Below are positions 1 through 12,862 of a stretch of 64,000 nt of DNA, in pieces. A program made the translations under genes and the position numbers. The DNA comes from Echinostoma caproni (Eukaryota > Platyhelminthes > Trematoda > Plagiorchiida > Echinostomatidae). Positions within the stretch are counted from its first letter, which is position 1, and every line of letters starts with the position of its first letter. The notes under the pieces are model-generated. The model was not told the origin of the DNA. It searched no databases and worked only from the letters and a program-made list of their open reading frames with translations. The stretch spans positions 20,641 to 84,640 of the forward strand of contig UZAN01040111.1 of NCBI GenBank assembly GCA_900618425.1. The letters run 5' to 3'.

Positions 1-3000
1 ATAAACCTATACGGTGGCAGACATTTTCGGGTAATCGTGTAAGCACACTTATGTATAGAAATAAATAGGAAAGCAGAAATATACTAAATGAGGAGGTTTT
101 AAATGATGAACGTCTGTGGTACATGCTGAGCACCTAATCCTCTATTTGATTACACCCTTGGTTGATCTGAATATTCACCTTTCGGGATGCATGAAGCAAA
201 TACTTGACCTGACTTGAATCAGTATAATGAAAACTACGATTTCGATTAATTGTCAAATGGGTTGTTTAATCAACCTAAGGGTGCCCGTACACATATGTGG
301 TTAATGAGCTCTCATGAGGGCGAAACGCAAGTGTTGCATTTGATGGATGCCTGATTCATCGGGTACTCAGGGGAAATGTGCGTGAATGAGAATAAATTGG
401 AGTAATGGTCAGTTCCAATTAGTAATGTTGTACCCTAAACAATAAATGCAAAGAAGGAAGAATTGCAATACCATAGCTTATACTACTCACGACATCGATG
501 CTCTGTCAGGAGTGAGAGCCAGACACGTAAGTTTGAACTCTAAGATTGCGATGGAGTTTTGATCTTTATTTGAATGGTCCATTTGATTCATTATTATCTT
601 TTCCTTCTCAGTGTTGGAAAACGGGAATGCGACGTAGCGCACATAACCAGTTGATGGAATGATGTGCGGTGGTGTGAAGCGTGATTTGCTACCATCAAGC
701 ACATCATCGCGGAAATTGTACGTATTTGTAGTCTACTATCACCGGTGACCGAAATCCCGATGTTCATCTACTCTCACCGGTTGTGGTCGAATTACACGGA
801 CGGGAAATGTGAATAAGTAGCGTCGCAACGTGGCACATTTGGGGTAAATCTAAATATCAGGAAATAATAAGCGGTTTGGAAGAACTATGGAGCGTTTTGT
901 GGAGACAAAGGATTGGCACGAGACTTGACGGAGATCGATAAATTCTTCAATAATCCGGAACCAATGTGAATTGCGGCAGCGCAATATGACGTGAGTCGGC
1001 AGGGAGAACTTTCTGATTGTCCCCAATTATATGGTGAGTGAAAACTGATGTCGGCCTAGGTGTCGCTTTTACGCTCGATCAGTTATCCGCGTCGTTGTCT
1101 TTAGCACGTGTTATGGGATGCGCAAAACCATTTTTGCATCCAACATCCTGTCGATTCTACCGCTATCTGTATGCTTCCCTAACGATTGTTTTGTTACGGC
1201 AAAATACGGACACACTGACACCACATAATGTGAAATTTTATCTGAACCTGTCCTATCTGTGGCCAATCCCCTTGGGTTCCTCTTTTTTGCATTACTTTAA
1301 CCGTAATTGCTGGCCACTTATCTGTTCACGTTACCGTTTTCGATCGTTGCAAGTCTGTGGAAGAATTTTCTTTTGTATCGTGTGTCCGCTGTCACGAGAT
1401 ATCATCGCTTTAATTCCTCTTTCGTTTCTAGTGCATCATAGTATTTGGAACGATCGCCGTTTTCTGCTCTAGAATATGCTTTCACAATTCTAGATTCAAT
1501 AAAAAGAAGTTTATATAGGTGATTAGTAGTATCAATGGATCAGAATCTTAACTCATTAGGGGCACCGTTTGTCAGTTAGAGGTCACTGTTGTTTTTATTG
1601 TCTGAGCGTCATAAAACAGCCCCTGAAACATCGCAGCCAGATGCACGTTCCGTAGACTACGCTCCACGTTCCATGTACCGGTGACGCGAACCGAGTGACG
1701 ATTTTACACCTGAATGACTAATGTACGGGCTTACAGCAACGATATAAATTTGGGCTATGCGTAAGGTCTGGGAACCTTAAAAAAAAACGGACGGCACATA
1801 TATTGCATGTGACACGGTTCTATAAACAACAGTTTATAAAATTAATTTGACTAACTGCCCAGCTGACAGTTTGGTTGGCCAAACGGTGGAGGGTAAGTTA
1901 GCAAAACGGTGATGCAGTAAAACACAGGCGAATAAGGAAACCTTGAAACAGACTATTACGAAGAGTGATAGACAAAATGTGACTGAAGTTAAGTTGCTGC
2001 TCGATGGATATGTAATACGAGTGGGAGAGCGCATAAACTGTCCAAAGTTGACAGGGTGAAAAATACTGGGGATAGAATAAATCTTGGAGATTACTCGGTT
2101 ATAAATATAGACTATAAAAAACATAATCTATCGAGATTGGTCAAAATTGTAAAAAGGAATTACTTCGTCAATTACAGAAATACAGTGAGACTAATGCACA
2201 ATCCATCCATTGCGTACACTTATGAAACAAGAGATGGAAGACTGCAGATTGATGACACGGAAACACACGTTTTGGTTGTCTGAAAGCGATACGGACTTGC
2301 CTCCCCGAATAATGTGATTATTAAACAACAATGAACAGAAAATAAGGTCTTTGACATCATCCGCGTCCTATCGTAATCTGCAAACCTTGAATCTACATCT
2401 TTACTTGTTTTATAACGATTCCTATGAGAATGTAGTGCTTTTTTCCTCTTTCCGTCTCGGAGTTATTCCGCATTGAACAAGCATGCCAGTTCGAGCGGTG
2501 CGACCGGTTCAATCGCTGATATACAAAACAAATCATCAACGGTGTTAACATAGAATCAAATCTGCATTGCCATTCTCCGACCGTATTCTATGTTTTGTGT
2601 TAAACGGCAAAATTCGTATCAGGAATAGTTATTTTAAGTCTTTGAACTTAAATTCAGGAGAAGGTTTACATCTTTCTTGTTTTAGGCTCCTCGTTTCATC
2701 GAATGCGAAAGAGTAAACAAAATATTTCAGGAAGAAGCGAGAGCAGCCACTCAAGTAGGTGCCAGTGAGTATATAAAACCTGTAGCACAACATATCATCG
2801 ACTACTTAACCCGGAACAACCCGTATTTCAACTCCTTTCATCACTGACATGGAGCGTGCTGTCTTGATTGATTAGAATCCCAATCCGAATAAAATATGGC
2901 TACTGAAAGCGACTCATCCGTTCATTAGCATGTCTGAAATAAAATATCCATTCTGAATTTAAGTCAAAAATTGGCTTCAGTCATTAGTTTGTGAATAGCC

Positions 3001-3639
3001 CATGAGTTAATTAGGGAGAAAAATGGAACAGGACCATGACATGTTGCCGCACATTGCGATTCAATGTGAAATTCTCTTTTTCTTTATCCTTTCGCTGTCC
3101 AGCAACTGAAGACTTTAATGCACCGCGGGCTTATTTAGCACATCCCAATCCGACTGGTTACTAAAAATCACATTCAGTTTAATGTTTTGCAATGGTTCTC
3201 TCATTGAACAGTGAATCTGTTTCTGGGATCACTGAAACTAATTACCTGGCATAAGTAGTGGTGGTGGTGCAAAATAAATCTTTAATGCGATAAACGAGTG
3301 CAAATTGCAGAAATAATGATAAACGCTCTGGGAAGCACTGAAAAATAAGTAACCAGAGATCTTCAAGCTGTCCTTCTGTAGGTTGCGTTGATTAATCATA
3401 CTTGCGATGGAAGTGTTTTGTATGCTGTTAAGTGATGCATATTCTTTGACACTTTTCTACCGCACCGAGTGCGAGGAACAATAATCAACGGAAAATTGGA
3501 TATTTGTCTATTTGTTTTGGTGCACTTCACCTCGTCTTTATGTACAACCATCAGTTCGTTAAGTCACTCATACGCACGGGAAGCAGTAAGCTCCAGGTTT
3601 GCTGAATTTAGTGCTCCTCAGAAGTGCGTTCCTACAATC
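1..3639. other. Non-coding stretch, no assigned gene
   Basis: I see no recognisable gene, RNA or repeat here. The longest open frame is a 144-codon plus-strand reading at 1038-1472. It starts only at GTG, matches no family I know and has no convincing splice signals. Frames of this length are expected by chance in a 64 kb window, so it is not called as a gene. The frame at 2056-2283 and the opposing one at 1834-2124 are equally unsupported. Confidence 0.6.
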
Positions 3640-3715
3640 TCATCCAGGATTTGAACTCTGGGTGGCTGGTATGGAAAGTGGATGTGCAACCATTTGACTA
3701 GACCAAGCGCCCACT
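3640..3715 (-). repeat. tRNA-like Pol III head (SINE relic)
   Basis: Read on the minus strand, an A-box-like segment (TGGTCTAGTCAAATGG, complement of 3690-3705) is followed about 35 nt later by a B-box-like GTTCAAATCC (complement of 3648-3657). This is the internal-promoter layout of tRNA genes and tRNA-derived SINEs. Acceptor-stem pairing is not evident, so it is more likely a SINE head or tRNA pseudogene than a functional tRNA. No hammerhead-like body was recognised next to it. Confidence 0.4.
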
Positions 3716-4291
3716 GAGCACTACTCCGCGAATAGGAAAACTTACTGTGGAATGCGTGTTACCTAAATTAACCAACGGGTTAAAATAATAGTATAATTTG
3801 CCCACAAACTATTTGATTCAGTGCAAAGTTAAATGGAAAGGATGCAAGTTTATTCCTTTCATTTACCATCTTTCAAGAAGGGTGAACTTAAATGAAATAA
3901 GAGAAACAACTCCTTTATGGAGGAGTAAAGAATTCAACGAACGTTTCATGGCTTTCTGGCGTGATAAACAACTCAAGAGTCGTATATTTTCTATTTCTCT
4001 TCTTTCCCTACATTCGACAATTATAATTTGCACCAATAAAATTTAAAAGCTCTTCCACGATTTATGCATCACCCTCCCCGTGAAGACTCATTTGAATTCC
4101 CGTTGCACATACGTCCTCCACGGGGGGTGCGGTTTGTTTGATATTTATTACACGCGCGCGCATACAAACGCATTCGAGGTCCGGTTTGGAAGTGGGCGAT
4201 CGCTCAGGCGCGAGACGTTGCGTGCAGTGAACTCATAACGAGAGTATGAAGACAAAAAGTAGCAATCATGACTCGTTTTAAAGGCTGAATT

Positions 4292-4321
4292 TTGTGTGTG
4301 TTTGTGTGTGTGTGTGTGTGC
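4292..4321. repeat. (TG)n microsatellite
   Basis: An interrupted TG/GT dinucleotide tract of about 30 bp. Confidence 0.9.
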
Positions 4322-4519
4322 GGAAATCATTTTTATGACAATTTGGCCCAACTGAAGACAGGATCACAATGGGGATCAAAGCTAACGAATGGTTGATTTG
4401 GGAGCAGATAATTGGGTAGGGGTACACTTGATTGTATAATAAATAAATGCGGAGTGGTTGTGGAATTGTGGCGCATGAAAAGGTTCCGGGCATTGCACGA
4501 GAAGAATGGTTAAGGTCTC

Positions 4520-4549
4520 GATGATGATGATGTTGATGATGCTGATGAA
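4520..4549. repeat. ATG/GAT trinucleotide tract
   Basis: An imperfect run of GAT/ATG triplets. On the minus strand it translates as a His-rich stretch, which is a low-complexity artefact. Confidence 0.85.
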
Positions 4550-6230
4550 ACTGCTCGTAGCTTGTTACAGGCGAACAAATGTTGGAAGAGTGTCGATTCC
4601 AGTTGCTTCTCACTGTGTCATAAAACGCTGCGATTGTACACCGCTAAAAATTACGACTACCGGAAAGCCATGAGTCCGCTGAATTTATGAGACCTTTCTA
4701 AAGAAATCACCCGCGGAGCCTGGATTGTCAGTCATTTAATGTTGAAAAGCGTTGGGCTTAAATTTGTAAGAATTTCAGCTGCTGGTGTCCATGACAACCC
4801 TCGAATTTGCAATATACGCGTAACAGTGGATCGACATAATTTGAGGAAAGTTGGTCATCAACGATGGTTTCAGTTACACTAATACGACTTTTCATGACCA
4901 AGAAGAAGCACCGGACAGCTGGTTTGTCTTTGTTCAGAGCTTTTCAGTCGTGCTTAACATCTTCGTGTCCCAACCAGGGGTTGAATCGCCAATGTTTGCA
5001 TAACCATTTCAAACTCCTACCTTAAAGATTGACAATCGACACCTAGCTCGAATGGTTATCTCGTTTGAGCACGTTATTTGTGAGCTAACCGATTCCGTAT
5101 GTAAATGAAGCAGGTGCTGTTTTTAATATAGAATCTGGGTTTCACTCTTTGTTTACATTTTTCGATCGCAACAGAATCGTCTGTGTCACGGCTGAGATGC
5201 AACACTAGAGATGCAGTATAACACGAATAAAATGGTGGACCGGTGCTGTTTGAAAGTCACTGCAAAGAATTCCACAGTTCAAAATATCTTCTCTTCATGA
5301 CTGACAAACACAACGTGTAAGTGAGCAAGCTTGCTTCTTGATTGATCAATACTCTCTCTAGTTAATAAATTTATACGTATATCTATGTATCGCCGGGGAA
5401 GAAGTCAAAAATGAGCCTGTTCACCACTGGTATTTTTTGTCAGGTCCACAGCAAACAAGAACATGTTGCAAGTGGGTAGTTACTGAAGAGCTGAAACCTA
5501 CACCTAGGACCATAAACATTGCCTGGCTCTTGCATACAAATATTACATTTTACGATGACATAAAAGACGATTACGAAAATGTAGCATTTACGTGTACTGT
5601 AAGATGGTTTCAATTTTATTAGGACTGTGAATTTTAATGTCTTAGGTCTACTTCCCCTGATATGATCATCATAAAGTTAACCTCACAGCTGTTTAGCCAA
5701 TTCTCGTCAACAAAATGGCTAGAGTTGGTGAACGATTAATAAGTTTTCGATCGTGACGTATTAACCATGCTCAATAATGTCTCTTTGAATAATAATACTA
5801 ATACCAGATTTATGCATTTAAATTTGGAAAGAAAACGAAGACTTTTATGAGAACAATTTCCAAGGACAATCATGTTGTTGTGATAGTAAGTCGAAGACTT
5901 AACCGCGAAATGTACCACTGACATTATAACACTTTCGCGGAACTAATCATTACTGCATTTTTCATAGTCTTGATTTGTAAATGTTCTTTCCAAACGAGTC
6001 AAAATTTACTTGCCTTACGTGTTTGAGAAACGCTGCTAGCACACCCCAAGGAGTCCTATCCAAACTTTGTGTTCACATGCAACGAGATTGTGGTTTTCTC
6101 CGAGGAGAGTGACATGCCAGTTCCAGTGCAGGTCATGTTTTGACTGCGGTCACGCTGTCCCAATGACGGACACGTTTCGGGTCATAGTTGTGGTCAATAA
6201 ATGCCCGAAATCACGGAGGTGATAAGAAGC

Positions 6231-6254
6231 AATAGGAGGCGCAATACTTTTCAC
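6231..6254 (-). repeat. Stray Tc1-like terminal-repeat motif
   Basis: The complement of this segment contains AAAAGTATTGCGCCTCC followed by TATTG. It closely matches the left terminal repeat of the Tc1-like fossil at 36795 (AAAAGTACTGCATCGCCC, then TATTG). No transposase remnant was recognised beside it, so it may be a solo or internally deleted element, or chance similarity. Confidence 0.35.
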
Positions 6255-7512
6255 ATCCAGTCGGCATTTGATTTTGGATGAAACTTGCTGTAGACTTAGT
6301 CCGTTAGTAGTATCGCCATTGACCTGGTAGATAGTTTCTTAATTTTTGATTTATAAGTCAAAAAATATTATGAAAGTGTATACAATGAGGAGGTTCTATT
6401 GAGGTTGTTAACGAGACCACATATTTATCCACAAACGTCAGCAACTATTTGCCGATGTGACTTATTGTGCCCTAGAAAGAAACAGAAAATTATGTCCAGT
6501 AACAGATATTCTATCGTTCTGCATGGGTACGTTTATATTTATTGCCACAGTAGTTTGATTACAGCCTGAGTTCAGCTGTAAACTTGCATCACAGGAACAA
6601 AGCTAGAATATTCGTTGTTGCATCGATGAAAAATAAAGAGGAATTTTGAAGGTATTTTTGGAAATTATTGAGATGGGAAAATTCTTTTGAAGCAAAGTAG
6701 TTCGATGGAAATGGTGAAATTGTTAACATTTGCGTTATTGTGAAGCAGTAAGTTCCACTCATACATTGAAATTGATAAAGTAGATAGATAACTATCGATC
6801 GCATATGCCTGATATTGCAATCAGATATCAGCGATATTATCAACCAATAAAGTCTAATATTACTGGCCCGGTTTGAATCCTACAACTCCCAAACTGATGC
6901 GTCTCCGTAACTGAGGATTACATTGATCGGTTATTCACATCGGTCTGAGATGACTTTACACAATTGCTCCATGGTTTCCCGATTTCACTCGATCAATGAG
7001 AAGATCGATGTTAAAATAATTGGGGTACGGTTAAATACATCATGATGTGGTCGAATTACTGAGTACTGAAATTGTTCTTATAAATCCCGAATGCCATTAA
7101 GTTCACATCCGCAAGAAAACCGTCATCTTAACTTCGGGTGAGGTGATGTAAAAGGATGAAATGCAACCATCTGTCCCAAGCCTCTCATTGTTTATGGAGC
7201 TTCAGATTTTTCCATCCTCTCCTAGTTATTCGTCTAATTTTAAATAACCACACGAAGCCTGTAAAAACGAGCTAAAACGAACTAATTTTTAATTGTAGAC
7301 AAAAATAGTGTCATTGTTTAAGTCCTTGTTTCATGTGCTTCACTGATCTTACCATCGTTGTCAATGAAGGGTTTTTATCTTCAGGTTATTATCGTTTCAC
7401 ATGAATTATACTAAATTCAGCCTTATTTATTTATTCATAATTCCTTTAAAGAATGATCAAATTTGAGCTGGATGTTCACATTGGCTTGCATTACTTCATT
7501 GATCCAAATGAA
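6255..7512. other. Non-coding stretch
   Basis: No gene, RNA or repeat recognised. The 84-codon minus-strand frame at 6589-6843 has no family resemblance. Confidence 0.6.
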
Positions 7513-7552
7513 CACAGACTAAAATCGTAAACGTTTACGATTTTAGTCTGTG
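7513..7552. repeat. Perfect 40-bp palindrome abutting an N gap
   Basis: Two exactly complementary 20-base arms (7513-7532 and 7533-7552) meet without a spacer. The first arm begins CACAGACTAAAATCG and the second ends ATTTTAGTCTGTG. The second arm ends exactly where the 8-N gap starts. This is either a real cruciform-forming sequence or, more probably, a fold-back artefact at a contig end. Confidence 0.95.
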
Positions 7553-7560
7553 NNNNNNNN
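7553..7560. other. Assembly gap (8 N)
   Basis: Eight undetermined bases directly after the palindrome. Confidence 1.
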
Positions 7561-8096
7561 GATAAACAGTCATCATGTGGGAGAAAACTGCTCAACCATT
7601 GGAAAACCCGAGGTAGACGTTTTAATTTACACCCAATCCAGTTCAACAAATCTCCAAAAATATTTTGCTTTGCTGTAAAGCTCCAAGACTTCAGCTTATT
7701 TCGTTTGGGAGCAAAACTTACAGTTAAAGCAAGAAGGAACGAATGACTAAAACATGATCGTTATTTATTAGCATTTGTCCACCTGATACTAACTGTGTGA
7801 TAAAAATGTATCAGAATCTGTCACAAACCACCTCGGGCCAGTAAGGTGGAAAAATATTTGGAGCAGATGTTTGGTGAATTAACCAACCGTTAAAAGTATA
7901 TCCCACCCCTTGTGTGAAAGGAAAGCGAAAGGGGTACTGCATCACACGGTTACTCAGAACAAATTGTGCACACAACACGAATGATTGAACAAGCTCGGTT
8001 TCAGTACCGTTTAATGCAATTCTTATACCTATGTAAATATATACAAAGATGGGTTGTGTTTTGTTATGTATAACAAAATTCATATACGGTTCGATC
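7561..8096. other. Non-coding stretch
   Basis: No gene or repeat recognised. The 95-codon minus-strand frame at 7811-8098 runs into the SINE boundary and has no recognisable domain. Confidence 0.55.
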
Positions 8097-8280
8097 AACT
8101 CCCGGTGGTCCAGTGGGTAATAGGCTTACGTTCTTTCGATCTGCGAAGTCCCATCTTCGATCCTCGGTTGATTTAATGAACTTGCACTACTGAAGGGACC
8201 AAAACAGGTGGAAACAGCACTCCAGCACTTCCCAGCTTTTGAGTTTAGGCTTCATTTGCTCTTTACACGGCTTTATTTGC
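8097..8280 (+). repeat. tRNA-derived SINE with hammerhead-like body, copy 1
   Basis: The head has a tRNA-like A box (GGTGGTCCAGTGGGTAA) and, about 35 nt later, a B-box-like ATCTTCGATCC, the internal Pol III promoter of a tRNA-derived SINE. The body aligns with four other copies in the window, sharing the ribozyme-like core and the downstream CTTCCCAGCTTT and CATTTGCTCTTTACACGG-type segments. The same body tail occurs in copy 5 (TCATTTACACGGC). Copy 1 keeps both the head and most of the body, so it helps define the family. Confidence 0.65.
8184..8230 (+). ncRNA. Hammerhead-like core in SINE copy 1 (decayed)
   Basis: The order is helix I strand GCACT, catalytic box CTGAAGG (consensus CTGANGA, so the final A is mutated), GACC opposite GGTG as helix II, an intact GAAA box, then CAGCAC and a TC cleavage position. 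The 3' helix I strand no longer pairs well. Probably inactive, but the motif order is complete. Confidence 0.35.
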
Positions 8281-11200
8281 TACATAATATATTTATTAAT
8301 ACTAAGGCGGAAATGTTTTCTGAGGAAGCGAGAGTTACTTCAAGGATCACTGGGGTGAGGTGCGGGATAATCTCATTCTAAGAATGCAGCACGGTCAGCT
8401 ACCAGTGCAAAAGCAACCATGCATACCACCGGGCTTGAGTGTTCCCCGGAACAGTTACTACTTAACAGTGCATAGCTGAACCAAGTTACACTGCGAACGT
8501 GCCGCCCGTATGCCACTTTCGCATGAGGTTCGAGGTTGATTGTCAAAACTGGCCACAACGGAAGCTATCGGATTTAAGCTGCATAACTCCTCTTAATGTA
8601 TCCAGTGTCGCAAGCGCTAAAGCTCCATTGGACCTATCCCATTATACCTGGCGGGCAATCTTGACGATAGGACGGATAGATAAACGAGTATGTGATCGTT
8701 GTGAATTTCCCATCCGGTCTCAAGGTCAAATTAGCACCCAGGAATCTGGTTTGTTTCAAACAGGACATATATATACGTATATCGTGAGGTACTGCATGCA
8801 ATCAGAAGTGTGGGTTAGATATTCACCGTAGTTGAGTACAGATTCCTGTACTGCAGAGCTGTTTGGTGTATTTATTTTACAAATTTGCTCTATTTACTTA
8901 ACATGATATCTGTAAGCGGCTCTCCAGAATTCTGTAAACAGTCAGAATACTTATCTTATGTTTGTGGATAAACATGGGAGCAAAGTAAAGCCGTTTACTA
9001 CGCAGGAATGCGTTCCTGCTGATTCATGCGAAAACCGATTTCCTTAAGACCAAAAGAATACATGTCAGAAAACGTTAAATCCTCGTTTAATTTGTTCAAA
9101 TGCTGGAGTAAAACTAACTGATACATATATATGACACAATAATTTGTTAAATGCTAGTGAACGAACGTATACAGTTATACAGGAGCATAAAACTGGCTGA
9201 TGCAACTGAATTCATTGCCAAAAGTGCTGCACTATCATGAACGAATAGTGGCTTGAGGGTCACCCATGTTCGGTTGTCAAGAGATATTTTGTAATAGACG
9301 ATCTGGGTTCCTTGTGATGCAAACCACACCGAACCAATGAAGCATATCATTCAGAAGTACAATTCACGTGGTGATACTTAATTCGCCATGGCGCCAGTTG
9401 GAATTTTAATGATCCCCAGATTTTCCTCATTTGTCGTCTTATGGACACGTTTTGCAATTTTCTGAGCTAAAACCAATGTTTTGTTGGAAGGGGGTAGGGA
9501 GACGGAGTGTGCAGTCAGATAGAATTTGCTTGACAATAAATCATTGTTCACGCGAGAATTGTAAACAATTTGATAGGCAACACTGATGAAATCTAAGTAT
9601 GCGAGGGTTCTAATTGATCGCTGATCGGAATGAGAATTTGAAAAGTACCAAAAGAACAGTTCCTAAGGTATTTTAAAAATTACACAGTGGAAAGGTTGTA
9701 CATTTGTGGACGGGAAAAATCGATTATTCAATCAAGGTACTAATGAGCGGGAACTTATTATTTTTTCTTGCAAGTGTGACCAGACGTTGTTTAAATTGGC
9801 TCATCTGTCTTTCTAGCAATCAATTTATAAATCAATAAATGTTTTGACTAACGACTAATTTGATAGTACACTAACCACCAGTAATGGAGTCCATTGAGAA
9901 GATTTCACCTTACACCACGAGAGTTCGAATGTTGAACATTGATAAAATACATTTCGCGCCTTAAGTGTGTTTGCAATATTCCGTTGTGCATATGATGTGT
10001 TTATAAAGACCAAAGTTTAAACAAACTAATGTTCCGGTAATATGTAAACAAAGCGATTTTTAATCTCTCGTTCATCACTTAATCCCTGTTCGTATTCGGT
10101 TTACCCTCAAGGTTAATCCGAGTTATTTTTGCAATGATTGTACAAAGTCAATTTGTTATTCCAAACATATCCAACATGTGAAAGAACCGATTGTGATTTG
10201 AACAGATTCTTTATCATATATAAATGATATCTGATAGGGAATGAATTCTCCACTTTTTATACACATTTTTCAGAAAGTTATTTTCGGATGGTAGAATATT
10301 GTAATCAAAAATTCATAACTTTTGAGTAGAAGCACATTCTGCATTATTTATTTCAGTCAGATTGTTTGACGAATATTGTTGAAAACCGTCAAAACTACCA
10401 CTTCATTTTGTTTCACCGCGTCTTGCCTGTGTCAAATATCGATCTATGTTGGTCCGATTGGGGAAAAAATGTTTTGCGGTCACAATTTTTAGCGCTTCGA
10501 TAAGGTGGATCGGAATTCAAGGTGAGCTTGTGTATTTGAAACAGTATGGGCAAAAGTTTTCAAAGATTGTTCATGCCTTGCTGGTTTTTAAATTTCAGTT
10601 TGCTATTTTTACAACATGTCAATTTGATGTCATGCATATTTGAAAAAGCCAGATAACTGATCTGTGGATGAATAGAAGTTAAGTGCGCACAACAAACTGT
10701 ATTACCAGTTCACCGAAACTCATCTTCGTTGCAATATTTTTGCAATGAAATTGGAATTAATCGAAAAAGTCTTTCATTCAAACAAATTGTGTGCTAACCT
10801 GTCTTCTATATCTTATATTTTCTACAAGAATAACTTTGAACTGTGCTACTATGCGCTTGAGTAAAATCTAAAAATTAACACGAAAGCAATGCAACTATAT
10901 ATGAAACAGGTGAATGGTCAAGGTCAGATTTGTAAGAATACACCAATAAACAAGCAAACAAACATAAAGAACAATTTCACTGTAGAAAATGAACATATCT
11001 CAATGTGAAATGGTGCAACCTAGATCAACGCAGAAATTGGATTTGTTCTCGAAGTTAATTGGGCTTATTCTGATAAGCATCGAATGTGAAAATCGTAATT
11101 AAAAGCTCACACACTAACGCGGCATTCCATTTAGTCATCTCGTTGGGAGCGTTTGCTTTAACAGATGTTACCTGCGATGCTTATTGAAAAAAAACGACTG

Positions 11201-11375
11201 ATGCAAATCATTGAAGTGACTGACTCAAAGAAAACATTGAACAAACCAAAATAGTATTTCACCTGATTTGATGCTACGGAGACGAGGATAGCTTCAGTAC
11301 TTCTGTGCTCGATTGTCGGGCTTGTAGTCTCCTCACTGATTGGATAACCATCCTTTTTAGATACTCTTTTGTCCT
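8281..11375. other. Non-coding stretch
   Basis: No supported gene. A possible small first exon at 10446-10521 begins with ATG and ends at AAG|GTGAGC, a good splice donor, giving a 25-residue basic and hydrophobic start. A single short exon is too little evidence for a gene call. The 110-codon frame at 8499-8831 is unrecognised. Confidence 0.5.
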
Positions 11376-11440
11376 CTGGCCTTGTGGTCTAAGTGAACTA
11401 CAAGTGTAAAGGTCTTGCGTGATATAGGATCGAAATTACT
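11376..11440 (+). repeat. tRNA-like Pol III head (SINE relic)
   Basis: An A-box-like TGGTCTAAGTG is followed at tRNA-like spacing by a B-box-like AGGATCGAAATT. Downstream, 11465-11500 read on the minus strand shares an AGCCTCCA(A)GGGT segment with the head side of SINE copy 4 near 58.14 kb, so several SINE fragments may be nested here. Confidence 0.4.
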
Positions 11441-12505
11441 GCGAACAGAAAGCATGATTGACCGATCCAATGATGACCCTTGGAGGCTAGAGTCAATAAA
11501 TTCCTCGCGACAGACAACACTGTGATCATTGTCGAATGATGCATGAGCCTTCTAGTCTTTTTCAGAATACGTAAAAGTGACCAATGGAGGTGTAGTTTCC
11601 AATCTCAGGTGCTTGTTTACGACTGAGAAGAGTTTCGTGTGAAAAACTGTTCTTGAGATTCGTTACGGGAAGAGAAATGGCCAGAAGCAAGCAACGACTC
11701 CGTACGAAAGACAGCGCGGTGATATTTTTCCGTTCAAAACTGCTGTTGAATCCGCGAGCTAACGGGGAGTTTACAAAGTATCTTTACTTCAGCAATGTTA
11801 GTAAAACTTATCAACAACTATTACGACCAAGTATGGGCGGAAATGTGTGAGAAAGACTTAGTTGACATTTTCGAAAGCTGAAATCATTTTGAGATTTCCC
11901 TTGCTGCTGATCTGAAATCCAAATCACTGCACTTCAAGTTAAATGCTCGGCAATGCTACTCGACGACGTTGTTCTGGTTAGACTTTGTGTTGGCAACTTG
12001 TTATTATTCACACTCTTGTTACTCAGTTTGGATTTGCACAAGTCAATTCGGGTTACTAAACTGTTTGGAAAGCATTCCGAAATTTAGGTTTGATTAAAAT
12101 AGACTTTGGGTTACGACCTCTAATATTTCGATCGATTATTCTATTCCAGTAAAAGTGATCCGATCACGATTTTCCAAATGGTTTTGCGTTTAACGCCTAC
12201 CCTGTATTTATGCACATCAGAAATTGCCCCGCTGGTCGTTAATCATAGTGACCAACTGCAGTGCACGCAAGCATGCAATTGCCAGAAATATCGGTTTGTC
12301 GTTAAACAGTTACGCAAAGCTGTCGCGTGGAAATCTACCGCAAAAGGGAGATGTAACAAGAAAAATAATCAGCAACCAAACCGCGGTGGACTAACTAACA
12401 ATAAGAGGGCACATGTTCTTTTCCTTCTACTTCCGACAAAGTTTGCCCGAAAGTGTAAAGTGGACGCATTCGGATGCTTTCACCCTGTTTGTTTTCCCGT
12501 GAACC
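11441..12505. other. Non-coding stretch with an unassigned ORF
   Basis: A 126-codon ATG-to-stop frame runs 12178-12558 on the plus strand. It is basic and Cys-containing but matches no family I know, and its last 16 or so codons lie in a tRNA-like repeat on the opposite strand. I treat it as a chance frame running into a repeat, not as a gene. Confidence 0.5.
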
Positions 12506-12572
12506 GCAAGACTCGAACCAGGACTTTACACCTATGCATATTAGAGGGACGTCAATGAGCGTAGTCACGTGA
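12506..12572 (-). repeat. tRNA-like Pol III head (SINE relic)
   Basis: On the minus strand, GTGACTACGCTCATTG (A-box position, complement of 12553-12568) is followed by CCTGGTTCGAGTC (B box, complement of 12509-12521). The B box is close to the canonical GGTTCGANTCC. The flanks do not form an obvious acceptor stem, so a SINE head is favoured over a tRNA gene. Confidence 0.4.
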
Positions 12573-12799
12573 GGGAAGCATGCTGACGTTGTCTTGAAAC
12601 TTTGTTCTTCATAAACCTAAAGTTTTACCTGGAAAGTGACAATAATAAATATAAAATAAAAAGACTGCGTGCATTTTTACATATCAGTCAGTGCTCACAG
12701 TTTTCTTTTATCGATGTGTTCCTCCCATTTTCCTTCCTTTATTGCTAGCCTGTGACAATCCCTGGTCTTCTGAATACTCCGAGCTTGCAGGGGCGTGAC

Positions 12800-12862
12800 C
12801 ACAGTCTTGGTTCTATGGCGGTGATCATGCCCGGGAGGTCGTGTGTTCGAATATCCACCCCG
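12800..12862 (+). repeat. tRNA-like Pol III head (SINE family 2)
   Basis: TGGTTCTATGGCGGTGATCA (A-box side) is followed by GGAGGTCGTGTGTTCGAATA (B-box side) at normal tRNA spacing. The segment CCGGGAGGTCGTGTGTTCGA resembles CCAGGAGGACGCGTATTCGA in the element at 18640-18720. The two are probably members of one SINE family, distinct from the hammerhead-bearing one. Confidence 0.5.

Larger units (their letters stand above)
3716..6230. other. Non-coding stretch with microsatellites
   Basis: Apart from a TG tract and an ATG-type trinucleotide tract near 4.3-4.5 kb, nothing is recognisable. The histidine-rich and threonine/histidine-rich minus-strand frames at 4148-4613 are translations of these simple repeats and are not genes. 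Confidence 0.6.

Noticed and set aside
1038..1472. 144-codon plus-strand frame
   Set aside because: GTG start, no splice context and no family resemblance; one or two frames this long are expected by chance here.
4148..4613. His-rich minus-strand ORFs
   Set aside because: They are translations of TG and ATG simple repeats.
12178..12558. 126-codon ATG ORF
   Set aside because: Its 3' end lies in a tRNA-like repeat on the other strand and no domain is recognisable.
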